Made by a program: the position numbers and the translations under genes
Notes under the pieces: model-generated
Databases searched by the model: none
Told to the model about the DNA's origin: nothing
What the model saw: the letters and a program-made list of their open reading frames with translations, nothing else
NCBI GenBank assembly: GCA_045612185.1
Contig: JAZKYO010000092.1
Coordinates: 1-64,000, forward strand
DNA from: RGIG8775 sp045612185
GTDB lineage: Bacteria; Bacillota; Clostridia; Oscillospirales; CAG-272
Direction of reading: 5' to 3'
DNA: 64,000 nt
Shown: positions 14,731 through 22,812 of the stretch, one piece after another
Numbering within the stretch: the first letter of the stretch is position 1
Layout of the letters: each line of letters opens with the position of its first letter

Positions 14731-15642
14731 ATGCTTAATACTTCTCTTCTTTTTCAAAATCTAAAAAACTTTGGCATTGCTTGTAGCGAGATAATTCCTA
14801 TGTCAAAATACACTTATATGCAGGTGGGAGGCACAGCTTCTATAGTTGCATTTGTTAACAATGCAAAAGAGCTTATTGCCGCCATACGTGAAGCTAATAA
14901 TCAGTGTATCAAATACGTTGTCATAGGTAACGGAAGCAACGTTATATTCTCTGACAAGGGCTTTGACGGACTTGTCATTATAACTAAAAATATGAAAAAC
15001 TTCACACTTGAAGGCAACGTAATCAAAGCTGATTGCGGCGCTCCTCTCTCCAAACTTGCGGTAGCGGCGCAAAAGTCTGAGCTTACGGGACTTGAATTTG
15101 CTTACGGAATTCCCGGCACCGTGGGTGGAGGTTTGTTTATGAACGCGGGTGCTTTCGGCGGAAATATTTCCGACGTTGTAGTTTCTTCAATTTGCTACGA
15201 TCCTACCAACGATTGCATAAGAAAAATTGATCTTGACGAGCACGAATTCAAGTATAGGGAGAGTATTTATTCTAAGAATCCTCACCTTATTATACTTGCA
15301 GTTATGCTGGAACTTGCACCGGGAAGAATGTCCGATATTATTTCGCAGATGAACAAAAACGTTCGCACAAGAAAAGAAAAGCAGCCCTTGGAATATCCCA
15401 GCGCGGGAAGCGTTTTCAAACGCCCCGTGGGATATTATGCCGGTGAAATGATAGAAAAAAGCGGACTTAAAGGCTACCGCATTGGCGGCGCCGAGGTTTC
15501 GGAAAAGCACGCAGGTTTTATTATTAACCGTGGTAACGCCACTGCTGACGACGTTATGAGCCTAATAGACCATATTAAGAAAACCGTGTACGATAATTAT
15601 GAAGTTGAACTTGAATGTGAGGTCAGATATATAGAAAACTGA
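14731..15642 (+). CDS. murB: UDP-N-acetylenolpyruvoylglucosamine reductase
   Basis: The product, 303 residues, reduces UDP-GlcNAc-enolpyruvate to UDP-MurNAc with NADPH and FAD, the second committed step of peptidoglycan precursor synthesis in the cytoplasm. It is the type II (short) form found in Gram-positive bacteria. Visible features are VGGTASIVAF and VIGNGSNVIF in the FAD-binding domain, GLEFAYGIPGTVGGGLFMNA, YRESIYS, EYPSAGSVFKRP (with the catalytic Ser) and EKHAGFIINRGNATADDV. All are intact and the length is normal. An ACGAGGT site precedes the start. It is followed after one base by comEC, so the two form an operon, although no functional link is obvious. Confidence 0.97.
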   Translation: MLNTSLLFQNLKNFGIACSEIIPMSKYTYMQVGGTASIVAFVNNAKELIAAIREANNQCIKYVVIGNGSNVIFSDKGFDGLVIITKNMKNFTLEGNVIKADCGAPLSKLAVAAQKSELTGLEFAYGIPGTVGGGLFMNAGAFGGNISDVVVSSICYDPTNDCIRKIDLDEHEFKYRESIYSKNPHLIILAVMLELAPGRMSDIISQMNKNVRTRKEKQPLEYPSAGSVFKRPVGYYAGEMIEKSGLKGYRIGGAEVSEKHAGFIINRGNATADDVMSLIDHIKKTVYDNYEVELECEVRYIEN

Positions 15643-15643
15643 T

Positions 15644-17998
15644 ATGAAGATTTTTTACCGACGTCATCTAGCACTTTTTTGCTCAATATTTGCAGCCGCA
15701 TCAATTTGTGGCTGCTTTTTGGCTTTAGACTTTAAGCTGATGGCGGTAAATATTGCTATAGTTTTACTGCTATTGTGTTGCATATGCGCGATTGTATTTA
15801 AAAAGCAATTCAAAATCATATTAAAGACCTTTTTCTGCATCATTTTTGCTCTTTTGGCAATAGTTTTTCAAATAGTACGTATAGATACTCCGCAACAGAA
15901 TTTGTCCCCTTATTTCGGTCAACAGACAAATGTAAGCGGTATAATAACCGAAGTAAACACAAGCGAGAACTTTATTTCTTCATATAAAGTTAAGATCTTA
16001 ACCGTCGGTGATATATCAACTTCAACAAATGCCATTCTTGAATTTGATTATGCCGCTGAGCTTGAAGAAGGAACGCTTATAGACGGCGTATTCACGGTTT
16101 ATGAAATAGATGATTATTCCGAGAACGCCTCCTATTATCTTGCCAAGAATATAACACTTTATCTTCACTCGGCTGAAAACTACACAGTTGAATACGGACA
16201 TGAAACACTTGAACTAAGACTTTCGAAGCTAAACAAATCCATAAGTGATATCATTTGTCAAAAAATTGACGGCGAAGCAGGGGCTCTTGTTTCTGCACTT
16301 ATGCTTGGTAACAAAGACCTGTTCAAGGGAAATACAATTCTTAATTTCAAGCGGTCCGGTATCTCACACATTCTTGCCATAAGCGGAATGCACCTCTCGG
16401 TTTTGATGTTCTTTTTTGATTTCATATTGAAAAAGCTGTTCCTTCCAAAAGGAGCGCGCGGATTTGCGGTTACCATTATATCTTTGTTTTTCCTGGCTTT
16501 AACCGGTTTCTCGCTTTCTACTGTCAGAGCTTTCGTTATGTCCGCAATAGTGTATTTGGCATTCTTGGTTCAGGAAGAAAGCGATTTGTTTACAAACCTT
16601 ACATTTTCACTGTTCCTGATTCTCAGTTTTTCTCCGCTTTCTATTTACGATATAGGAATGTGGCTCTCGTTTCTCGCGGTATTCGGTATATTTGTGGCGC
16701 AAATCTTTATAAAACAATTTTCAGATACCGTATATTCCCAAAAGAAAAACGCAAGTAAAAAAGACAAATACGCCCGACGCCTGCATAACAACAGGTTATC
16801 TCCTGTTTTGAATAAGATTGCTGTTTATCTCTTTTCGGCAATTGTCATCACTGTCTTCGCAAATATTTTTATTTGCGTCCCCGCTTGGCTTTTCTTTAAC
16901 GAAATATCATTGATTTCTCTCCCCGCAAACTTAATAGTTTCACCAATCGTATCGCTCATACTGTATATTGCGCCGATATTTATTATGTGCAACGCAATTC
17001 CCTATTTGTCCGATATTGTGGCTTTGATATTAAAATATTTGTCAAACCTGGTGTTAAACATAGTTAACTTTATGTCTTCTCTTAAATCCGTAACGGTGTC
17101 ATTAAATTACTTTTTTGTCGGTCCAATAGTTGTCTTGCTTTCGGTTGTACTGATTATTTTGCTCGTTATCAAGTTAAAACGCAAGTGGCTGATTTCAATT
17201 CCACCGTTTATAGCCGCCGTTGCATTTTTTCTCTTAATTGCTTTTGACAACAATTATTACGCTAATATCATTCAAATTGATTACGTTGGCGGTACAGAAT
17301 CTGAAATGCTCCTGTTGCGCGACGCGAATGAATACAGTATCATAGACATCTCCTCAGGAGGATACGCTTACGCCAACAGCGCTTACCTATTGTCTACCGA
17401 AAACTGTTCGACAGAAATATCGTCTTATGTAATTACACATTATCACAATTACCACACCAATTCCTTGAAAAAGCTTCTGAATAAAGCGATAATTAGAAAG
17501 CTTTTTCTGCCGTATCCTCAAAATTCGGACGAATACTATATTATGACATCACTTATTACAGTGGCTAATAACGCCAATATAGACGTGATACTTTTTGATC
17601 CCGAAACGGATACTTGTATCAGCGCAAATACAGCAATCAACCTATCTGAGAGGGGCTATATCAATCGCTCGACTCACCCGACTTTTTTCTTTAGAATAAA
17701 AGCCTACGACCAGTCTCTTCTCTACTCTGCCGAATCCTTGGCGGAGCATACAGACCTAAATGATAGATTTAAATCTGAATTATCAAGCGATAATTTTATT
17801 ATTTTTGGGGCACATGGTCCAAAGACCCAAACCGAATTCGAATATTCCAACCTTTCAGCTATACAACCAATTCTGATTGCCAACAGCGAAATAGAAGCAC
17901 ATTTCAAACCGCCTCATACAAACATCGTCTCAAACGTCGTTTATACAAGAATAATACTATCAAAATTTGAAACTCAATATGAAAAAACCGACAGATAA
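15644..17998 (+). CDS. comEC: ComEC/Rec2-family DNA uptake channel protein with degenerate metal site
   Basis: The protein has 784 residues with many membrane helices. The N-terminal part (about 1-190) carries the OB-like soluble region between helices, and the competence core begins at SGISHILAISGMHLSVLM (about 240). In competent bacteria ComEC carries single-stranded DNA across the membrane. The C-terminal segment (about 545-784) corresponds to the beta-lactamase-like domain but is worn: the usual H-x-H-x-D-H is H599-Y-H-N-Y603-H, so the metal-binding Asp is a Tyr, and the preceding DVGQGD-type motif reads IDYVGGTESEML. The nuclease-like activity of that domain is therefore doubtful. It is coupled to murB; its stop lies inside the terminator hairpin. 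Confidence 0.85.
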   Translation: MKIFYRRHLALFCSIFAAASICGCFLALDFKLMAVNIAIVLLLLCCICAIVFKKQFKIILKTFFCIIFALLAIVFQIVRIDTPQQNLSPYFGQQTNVSGIITEVNTSENFISSYKVKILTVGDISTSTNAILEFDYAAELEEGTLIDGVFTVYEIDDYSENASYYLAKNITLYLHSAENYTVEYGHETLELRLSKLNKSISDIICQKIDGEAGALVSALMLGNKDLFKGNTILNFKRSGISHILAISGMHLSVLMFFFDFILKKLFLPKGARGFAVTIISLFFLALTGFSLSTVRAFVMSAIVYLAFLVQEESDLFTNLTFSLFLILSFSPLSIYDIGMWLSFLAVFGIFVAQIFIKQFSDTVYSQKKNASKKDKYARRLHNNRLSPVLNKIAVYLFSAIVITVFANIFICVPAWLFFNEISLISLPANLIVSPIVSLILYIAPIFIMCNAIPYLSDIVALILKYLSNLVLNIVNFMSSLKSVTVSLNYFFVGPIVVLLSVVLIILLVIKLKRKWLISIPPFIAAVAFFLLIAFDNNYYANIIQIDYVGGTESEMLLLRDANEYSIIDISSGGYAYANSAYLLSTENCSTEISSYVITHYHNYHTNSLKKLLNKAIIRKLFLPYPQNSDEYYIMTSLITVANNANIDVILFDPETDTCISANTAINLSERGYINRSTHPTFFFRIKAYDQSLLYSAESLAEHTDLNDRFKSELSSDNFIIFGAHGPKTQTEFEYSNLSAIQPILIANSEIEAHFKPPHTNIVSNVVYTRIILSKFETQYEKTDR

Positions 17999-18009
17999 CT
18001 GTCGGTTTT
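17984..18009. terminator. Bidirectional terminator shared by comEC and rnhA
   Basis: AAAACCGACAG (17984-17994) pairs perfectly with CTGTCGGTTTT (17999-18009) around ATAA. The stop codons of both converging genes fall inside the hairpin. The ACCGACAG stem recurs in the terminator at 21567. Confidence 0.82.
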
Positions 18010-18448
18010 AATTATCAAAGCTATCTGCAAAGGTTGTAGCCAACGTATCGCAACGCTCATTATATGAATGTCCGTTGTGACCTTTTACCCAAACAAACTC
18101 AACTTTATGTTTGTCAAGCAAGAAAAGAAGCTTTTCCCATAAATCCGGATTAAGCGCAGGCGATTTGTCTGCTTTTTTCCACCCCTTAGCTTTCCATGAA
18201 TAAACCCACCCCTTTGTAATTGAATCAATCATATACTTTGAATCAGAATACAAAGTAATATCGCAGGGTTCTTTTAAAGCCTCCAACGCCGAAATCGCTG
18301 CCATAAGCTCCATCCTGTTATTGGTTGTTTCCTTTTCCCCACCGCTGAGTTCTTTTTCGTGTCCTTGATAAACAAGTATAGCGCCCCAACCTCCGCGCCC
18401 TGGATTTCCGCGGCAAGCGCCATCTGTATATATGTCTACGTGCTTCAT
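18008..18448 (-). CDS. rnhA: Ribonuclease HI
   Basis: The protein has 146 residues and the complete catalytic set of RNase HI: Asp9 (in YTDGACRGNPG), Glu47 (in NNRMEL), Asp69 (in YSDSKY) and Asp134 (in RCDTLA), with the helper His124 in VKGHNGH. It also has the basic handle WVYSWKAKGWKKADK seen in E. coli-type enzymes. It cuts the RNA strand of RNA-DNA hybrids, for primer and R-loop removal. Length is normal. It is transcribed alone from a perfect-consensus promoter and ends in the terminator shared with comEC. Confidence 0.96.
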   Translation of the reverse strand: MKHVDIYTDGACRGNPGRGGWGAILVYQGHEKELSGGEKETTNNRMELMAAISALEALKEPCDITLYSDSKYMIDSITKGWVYSWKAKGWKKADKSPALNPDLWEKLLFLLDKHKVEFVWVKGHNGHSYNERCDTLATTFADSFDN

Positions 18449-18481
18449 AATTAAACGACTTCCTTATATTTCTTAATTTAA

Positions 18482-18510
18482 ATTATAACACAAAAAAGCT
18501 ACCGTGTCAA
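18482..18510 (-). promoter_or_regulatory. Promoter of rnhA
   Basis: On the reverse strand the perfect consensus TTGACA (18505-18510), 17 nt and TATAAT (18482-18487) are present. Confidence 0.68.
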
Positions 18511-18584
18511 GAATCCTACATCTTTTTAACTTTCAAACAAGAATAAAAGTTATAAAAATGCGTAAAAATATCATATTTGAATTA

Positions 18585-18614
18585 TTGACATACTCCTAAA
18601 AACTATGTTATAAT
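18585..18614 (+). promoter_or_regulatory. Promoter of the glycoside hydrolase-deacetylase operon
   Basis: TTGACA (18585-18590) and TATAAT (18609-18614) are 18 nt apart, 38 nt before the start codon. Confidence 0.6.
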
Positions 18615-18651
18615 CTATATAACACAACTTGCCTTTAAAGGAGAAAACATT

Positions 18652-20697
18652 ATGAATGACATTAAAAAGGTTTTACTTAAAGATTACGCATATATCCGTA
18701 ACGGCAATCATGCCACCAAAAACTGGATAAAGATCAACGAGGAATTCGGTAGAAGCGGTCTTATCGTCAAAACCAGTCCCGACCCTTCTCTTAATAGACG
18801 AATCTTGTTTAAATTTGATCTTTCGAATGTTACTTTTGATGATTCACAACAAGTTATTTTCAAATTACCTTTAAGCAGAGGCTCAGGTAACGTAAGCGTT
18901 CATTTTGATATTTACGAAATAGATAACGATTGGCTTGGTGAAAGCGTTACTTGGAATGACATAACTGAAAGCAGGCTTGTAATCGAAAACGTAACTTCCA
19001 TCGGTTTATCAAGAATAATAGTAACCGATTACTTTAAGTCGCTGCTGAAAAAAGGTGTTAAAGAGATTTCGCTGATGGTCGTTCGAAGAGAAACTATTGA
19101 TAACGAAACCAAAATTGATGTTTCAGACAATCTAAGCCGTATGCCTCACTTCTCTATTGAAGCAAAATCCGAATCTTTGTGTTACAAAAAGCTGTGCGAA
19201 GACGAAGAACAAAGCGCTCAAATCTGGAAAAAAGCCGAGGAAGAATATGATAACTGGACTAAAAAATTCGTTTTGATTTCAGCAAGAGAAGAAGGACAGG
19301 TACATTCGATCAAATCCCCTGCGGAACAGTTTTCAAAGGTGACAAGACAAAAAGCGCAGTCAAACACACCGAATTTTATAGAAAGTAAGACCAGAACGTT
19401 TTCCGATCTCCGTGATTTAGACCAATACACAGCTGATACAGAAATCAACCGCGATAAATTCGGTGGTTTGATTATTGAGGATATGAAACAGGAATCAACG
19501 GGATTCTTCTACTCTAAAAAGATAAATAACCGTTGGTGGCTTATAGATCCACTCGGATATCCCTTCTTCATCCTTGGACTTGACGTTCTTCAGTATTCCT
19601 TTGCAAAATCTCAAATTCAAAAGGATACTATGCTTGAAAAATACGGCTCAGCCGAAAAATGGGCTGAACTCACCACAAAACACTTAAGAAACGACTTGTT
19701 TTTCACTGCCGCTTCCCGTCCTTCACCTGAAATCCGACTGGTGGAAAATCCGCTTCCTGAGCAACATTTCCTGAGTTTTATGTCAACTTATGGCCGTAAG
19801 AAAGGCATAAACAACTCAAATTCCGGAAGTACTACATTCTCCGAGAACAATACCATGCCCGTATTCGACCCCGATTTTGAGGTTTACGCAGACGAGTATG
19901 CAAAATCTCGCGCAACTGATGTTGACAATCCATACATAATTGGATATTCTTTGGACAACGAGCTTCCTATGGACGTCATAATGCTCGACAATTATCTCAC
20001 AATTGATCCAACAAAAGATGTAAACTTCTATTCTTACGCCACGGCTTGGACTTGGTTGAAAAAAGAAACCGGAAAAGACAATCCGAGCGGCGATGACATT
20101 ACCGATGAGTTACGCGACAAATTCCGCGGTTTCATATGGAACAAGTATTTTGAGGTAACAACAGCTGCTTTCCGCAAATATGACCCCAATCATATGATAA
20201 TCGGAACTCGTTTTCTTACTGTTGCGGCAAAATCCAAATGGGTTATGAAGGTAGCGGGTTATTATCTTGACGCTATAACAATTAACTGGTACTTCCAATG
20301 GACGCCGGACTCTGATATACTTGAAATGATGTCAAGAAATGCAGATAAACCTTTTATCGTTACCGAGTTTTATGCTAAGGCGGGAGATTCCGAGGGAAAT
20401 CTCGGAAACCGTTCAGGCGCGGGCTTCTACGTAGAAACCCAACAAGACCGAGCTGATTACTATCACAACTTCACGCTTAGAATGCTTGAATGTCAGAATA
20501 TGGTTGGTTGGTATTGGCTTCAGTACATTGACAACGACCCCAATAACGGAATAGGAGACCTGTCAAGCCGGGACTCAAACAAGGGGATTATTTCCAACAC
20601 ACATAACGAGTACACTGTTCTTACTTCGGGAATGAAGGAAATCAACCAAAACATTTACAGAATAGCTACTTATTTTGACAAAAAATACAGCAAATAA
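18652..20697 (+). CDS. GH50-like (agarase-related) glycoside hydrolase with N-terminal beta domain
   Basis: The protein has 681 residues. The N-terminal 170 residues look like a DNRLRE/CBM96-type beta sandwich: RILFKFDLSNV, then WLGESVTWNDITES and ISLMVVRR. After a charged linker (about 180-265) the catalytic part begins at RWWLIDPLGYPFFILGLDV (295-313). It carries NPYIIGYSLDNELPMD, with the likely acid/base Glu437, and KPFIVTEFYAK, with the likely nucleophile Glu572, followed by NRSGAGFYVETQ. This layout resembles GH50 beta-agarases and related TIM-barrel hydrolases. No signal peptide is present, so the enzyme should be cytoplasmic and would act on imported oligosaccharides. The true substrate is unknown. 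It is followed after 16 nt by a polysaccharide deacetylase. Confidence 0.7.
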   Translation: MNDIKKVLLKDYAYIRNGNHATKNWIKINEEFGRSGLIVKTSPDPSLNRRILFKFDLSNVTFDDSQQVIFKLPLSRGSGNVSVHFDIYEIDNDWLGESVTWNDITESRLVIENVTSIGLSRIIVTDYFKSLLKKGVKEISLMVVRRETIDNETKIDVSDNLSRMPHFSIEAKSESLCYKKLCEDEEQSAQIWKKAEEEYDNWTKKFVLISAREEGQVHSIKSPAEQFSKVTRQKAQSNTPNFIESKTRTFSDLRDLDQYTADTEINRDKFGGLIIEDMKQESTGFFYSKKINNRWWLIDPLGYPFFILGLDVLQYSFAKSQIQKDTMLEKYGSAEKWAELTTKHLRNDLFFTAASRPSPEIRLVENPLPEQHFLSFMSTYGRKKGINNSNSGSTTFSENNTMPVFDPDFEVYADEYAKSRATDVDNPYIIGYSLDNELPMDVIMLDNYLTIDPTKDVNFYSYATAWTWLKKETGKDNPSGDDITDELRDKFRGFIWNKYFEVTTAAFRKYDPNHMIIGTRFLTVAAKSKWVMKVAGYYLDAITINWYFQWTPDSDILEMMSRNADKPFIVTEFYAKAGDSEGNLGNRSGAGFYVETQQDRADYYHNFTLRMLECQNMVGWYWLQYIDNDPNNGIGDLSSRDSNKGIISNTHNEYTVLTSGMKEINQNIYRIATYFDKKYSK

Positions 20698-20713
20698 TTT
20701 AGGAGGATTTGTT

Positions 20714-21562
20714 ATGCCAACTTTTCACATCAGATACCCCGGTGGTCTTGCCAAGGCGGTTACTTTCAGCTATGACGACGGTGTTGAGCAGGATATCCGT
20801 TTGGTAGAAATTTTTGACAAGTATGGAATGAAAGGCACTTTTAATATCAACACCGGCTCCTTCACCGAGGAAGGTTACGTCCACCCCAAGGGAAAAATTC
20901 ATCGCAGAATGACAAAAAAGCAAACATATGAGCTTTTTGCCAATTCCCCACACGAGGTTGCCGTTCACACACTTAATCACCCATTTCTTGAACAGCTTCC
21001 GACAAACATGGTTCTCAACGAGGTTTTAAATGACAGAAAAAACATTGAAGAAATGTTTGGAACAATAACAAGAGGTATGGCGTATCCGTTTGGAACTACC
21101 TCCGATGCTGTGGTAGAGGCACTCCGTATGTGCGGAATTGTATATTCCAGAACTACAAAAACAACAAATTCCCTTGAACTCCCAAAAGAAGATTGGCTGA
21201 GATTGCCTGCAACCTGCCACCACTCTGCAACAATATTAAACGAGCTTTCCGACAAACTTATTAACGAAAAGCCCACACGCGCGCCTTGGTTGCTGTACGT
21301 ATGGGGGCATGCGTATGAATTTGAAGACAAAGACAACTGGTACGTAATTGAAAATCTTTGTGAAAAGCTTTCCGGAAAAGACGATATCTGGTACGCTACC
21401 AACATCGAAATATTTGATTACATCAACGCCTATAATTCTCTCATATTCTCGGTAAACGGCGATTCGGTTTATAACCCCACCGCCACGGAAGTATTTTTCT
21501 ACGACTCAAGAGCACAGAAAAAGTACTCTGTTAAACCCGGAGAATACAAGATTCTCGCTTAA
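20714..21562 (+). CDS. Polysaccharide deacetylase-family protein (NodB fold)
   Basis: The start is the ATG after AGGAGG; the longer frame overlaps the upstream gene without a site. The product has 282 residues. The NodB-type motifs are present: TFSYDDG (17-23) with the metal and catalytic Asp pair, H85-TLN-H89 for metal binding, and GMAYPFGT near 120. A late WGHAYEF segment may supply the last catalytic His. Family 4 carbohydrate esterases remove N- or O-acetyl groups from glycans. No signal peptide is seen, so like its partner hydrolase it should act inside the cell on an acetylated sugar or oligosaccharide. Second and last gene of the operon. Confidence 0.85.
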   Translation: MPTFHIRYPGGLAKAVTFSYDDGVEQDIRLVEIFDKYGMKGTFNINTGSFTEEGYVHPKGKIHRRMTKKQTYELFANSPHEVAVHTLNHPFLEQLPTNMVLNEVLNDRKNIEEMFGTITRGMAYPFGTTSDAVVEALRMCGIVYSRTTKTTNSLELPKEDWLRLPATCHHSATILNELSDKLINEKPTRAPWLLYVWGHAYEFEDKDNWYVIENLCEKLSGKDDIWYATNIEIFDYINAYNSLIFSVNGDSVYNPTATEVFFYDSRAQKKYSVKPGEYKILA

Positions 21563-21566
21563 ATTT

Positions 21567-21596
21567 AAAAGACCGACAGTAACCTGTCGGTCTTTT
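21567..21596. terminator. Terminator of the hydrolase-deacetylase operon
   Basis: AAAAGACCGACAG (21567-21579) pairs perfectly with CTGTCGGTCTTTT (21584-21596), followed by T. It also covers the end of the converging DUF1653 gene. Confidence 0.88.
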
Positions 21597-21808
21597 TATG
21601 TAAGTTTTTCAAACCTCTTAACTTCTTTTCCGTTTACGTTGACAGTTTCGTTCCACATTGAAGCGGGACGCACCCACAACTCTTTCTCGCCGTACATTGC
21701 GCGGTATACAACCATTAATTCCAAAGTCTCGGAGTGATTTGCCACACCGATTACCTCGTATTCGTTTCCTTTATAGTGGCGGTAAACGCCCTTTTCAATT
21801 GTTTCCAT
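21596..21808 (-). CDS. DUF1653-family protein
   Basis: The protein has 70 residues and spans a whole DUF1653 domain: YRHYKGNEYEVIGVANHSET at the N-terminus, then LMVVYRAMYGEKELWVRPAS and a final segment with FEKL. Such proteins are small SH3-like single-domain proteins common in bacteria; their function is unknown. The start follows AAAGGAG with 7 nt. Its stop overlaps the terminator of the converging deacetylase operon. It lies close downstream of the cysteine-rich protein gene but a hairpin separates them. Confidence 0.9.
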   Translation of the reverse strand: METIEKGVYRHYKGNEYEVIGVANHSETLELMVVYRAMYGEKELWVRPASMWNETVNVNGKEVKRFEKLT

Positions 21809-21822
21809 TTCATTACTCCTTT

Positions 21823-21851
21823 AATAAAGGGCTGTTTATACAGCCCTTATT
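21823..21851 (-). terminator. Probable terminator of the cysteine-rich protein gene
   Basis: AATAAAGGGCTG (21823-21834) pairs with CAGCCCTTATT (21841-21851), with one bulge and a six-base loop. It begins 2 nt after the stop. The T tract on the reverse strand is broken (TTTATT), so it may leak into the DUF1653 gene. Confidence 0.55.
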
Positions 21852-21853
21852 TA

Positions 21854-22714
21854 TTATCCGCAACAGTGCTTACCGTTGTCACGGTTTTCTCTTGAATCCC
21901 CACGGCATGCGGCGTGATTACTTCCGGTTGAAAACTCATTTATCGGGAAAGGCATTGCGTTAAATACGCAGCACGGATCCTCCGATTCAGCAGCTACGCA
22001 TTCCTTATCTGGAACGGCATACTCTGTTGCGTTGATAAGATACTGAGCGGGTCTGACGATTCTGATTACTGAAAACAGACCGATCGACGCAGAAAGATAT
22101 TTGTCTCCGTCTCTAACGTCACAAAGCATTCCGTTAACGCCCGATGCTATTGAGGAAGGAACGTCCTCTGCGCAACAACAGCAACAACAGTCACATCCCG
22201 ACTTGTATTCCATAATCTTCGTGCCGAGAATTATGGGATCCACTACCTCAACCACAGCGATGGGAACGTTCTTAGTTCCACAGCAAAGCTCGGGAACGGA
22301 ACAGTAATCATTAGCGTCGGGGTTACTCTTGTAAATGCTAACACTGCTTTCTCCACCATAAAGGACCACGGTCTTTTCAAGCACGGCTATACCGTCAAAC
22401 TCCTGAGACTTTCCGTTGCAAACGCAAGCCTCAAAGGTAATCTTAACGTAAAACCTGATATTAACCGAATAAAAACCGCGATTGAACTTAACAGGATCAA
22501 TAGACACATAAGAGCCCACAATACAAGAATCCTTGACTCTGACGGCACCGGTATGTTCTACGATTTCGTTTCCGCAGTCAGTCAGATGAACACGCACGTT
22601 CTCAAAACAGTCTCTGTCGCGACAGGAATCAAGAATTTTGTTTGTCTCTATACAAACCATATCTCTTGATCCCGTAAGCGAAGGAGAACCACAGGAAAAT
22701 CTATTTTCCGACAT
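21854..22714 (-). CDS. Cysteine-rich protein of unknown function, possible spore-surface protein
   Basis: The start is the ATG after TTGGAGGA. The product has 286 residues and 25 cysteines. There is a C-D-C6 run (CDCCCCCCAED, about 180), CC pairs at about 150 and 250, and a C-terminal CC. The N-terminal part reads CIETNKILDSCRDRDCFENV and is followed by beta-rich sequence with repeated VRVKDS-, FYVKITF- and VVLYGGESSVSIY-type strands. There is no signal peptide or membrane helix. Cysteine-rich proteins without signal peptides in spore formers are often coat or exosporium components cross-linked by disulfides. That role is inference; I do not recognise a characterised homologue. It lies between polC and DUF1653 and is transcribed alone. 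Confidence 0.55.
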   Translation of the reverse strand: MSENRFSCGSPSLTGSRDMVCIETNKILDSCRDRDCFENVRVHLTDCGNEIVEHTGAVRVKDSCIVGSYVSIDPVKFNRGFYSVNIRFYVKITFEACVCNGKSQEFDGIAVLEKTVVLYGGESSVSIYKSNPDANDYCSVPELCCGTKNVPIAVVEVVDPIILGTKIMEYKSGCDCCCCCCAEDVPSSIASGVNGMLCDVRDGDKYLSASIGLFSVIRIVRPAQYLINATEYAVPDKECVAAESEDPCCVFNAMPFPINEFSTGSNHAACRGDSRENRDNGKHCCG

Positions 22715-22812
22715 AATTATTATCCTCCAAGTATTAGTGGACAGCAATAAACTATCCTCGATAACATATTATGCAAGAAAACATATTTTGACATTAAACG
22801 ATAACTAAGTTA

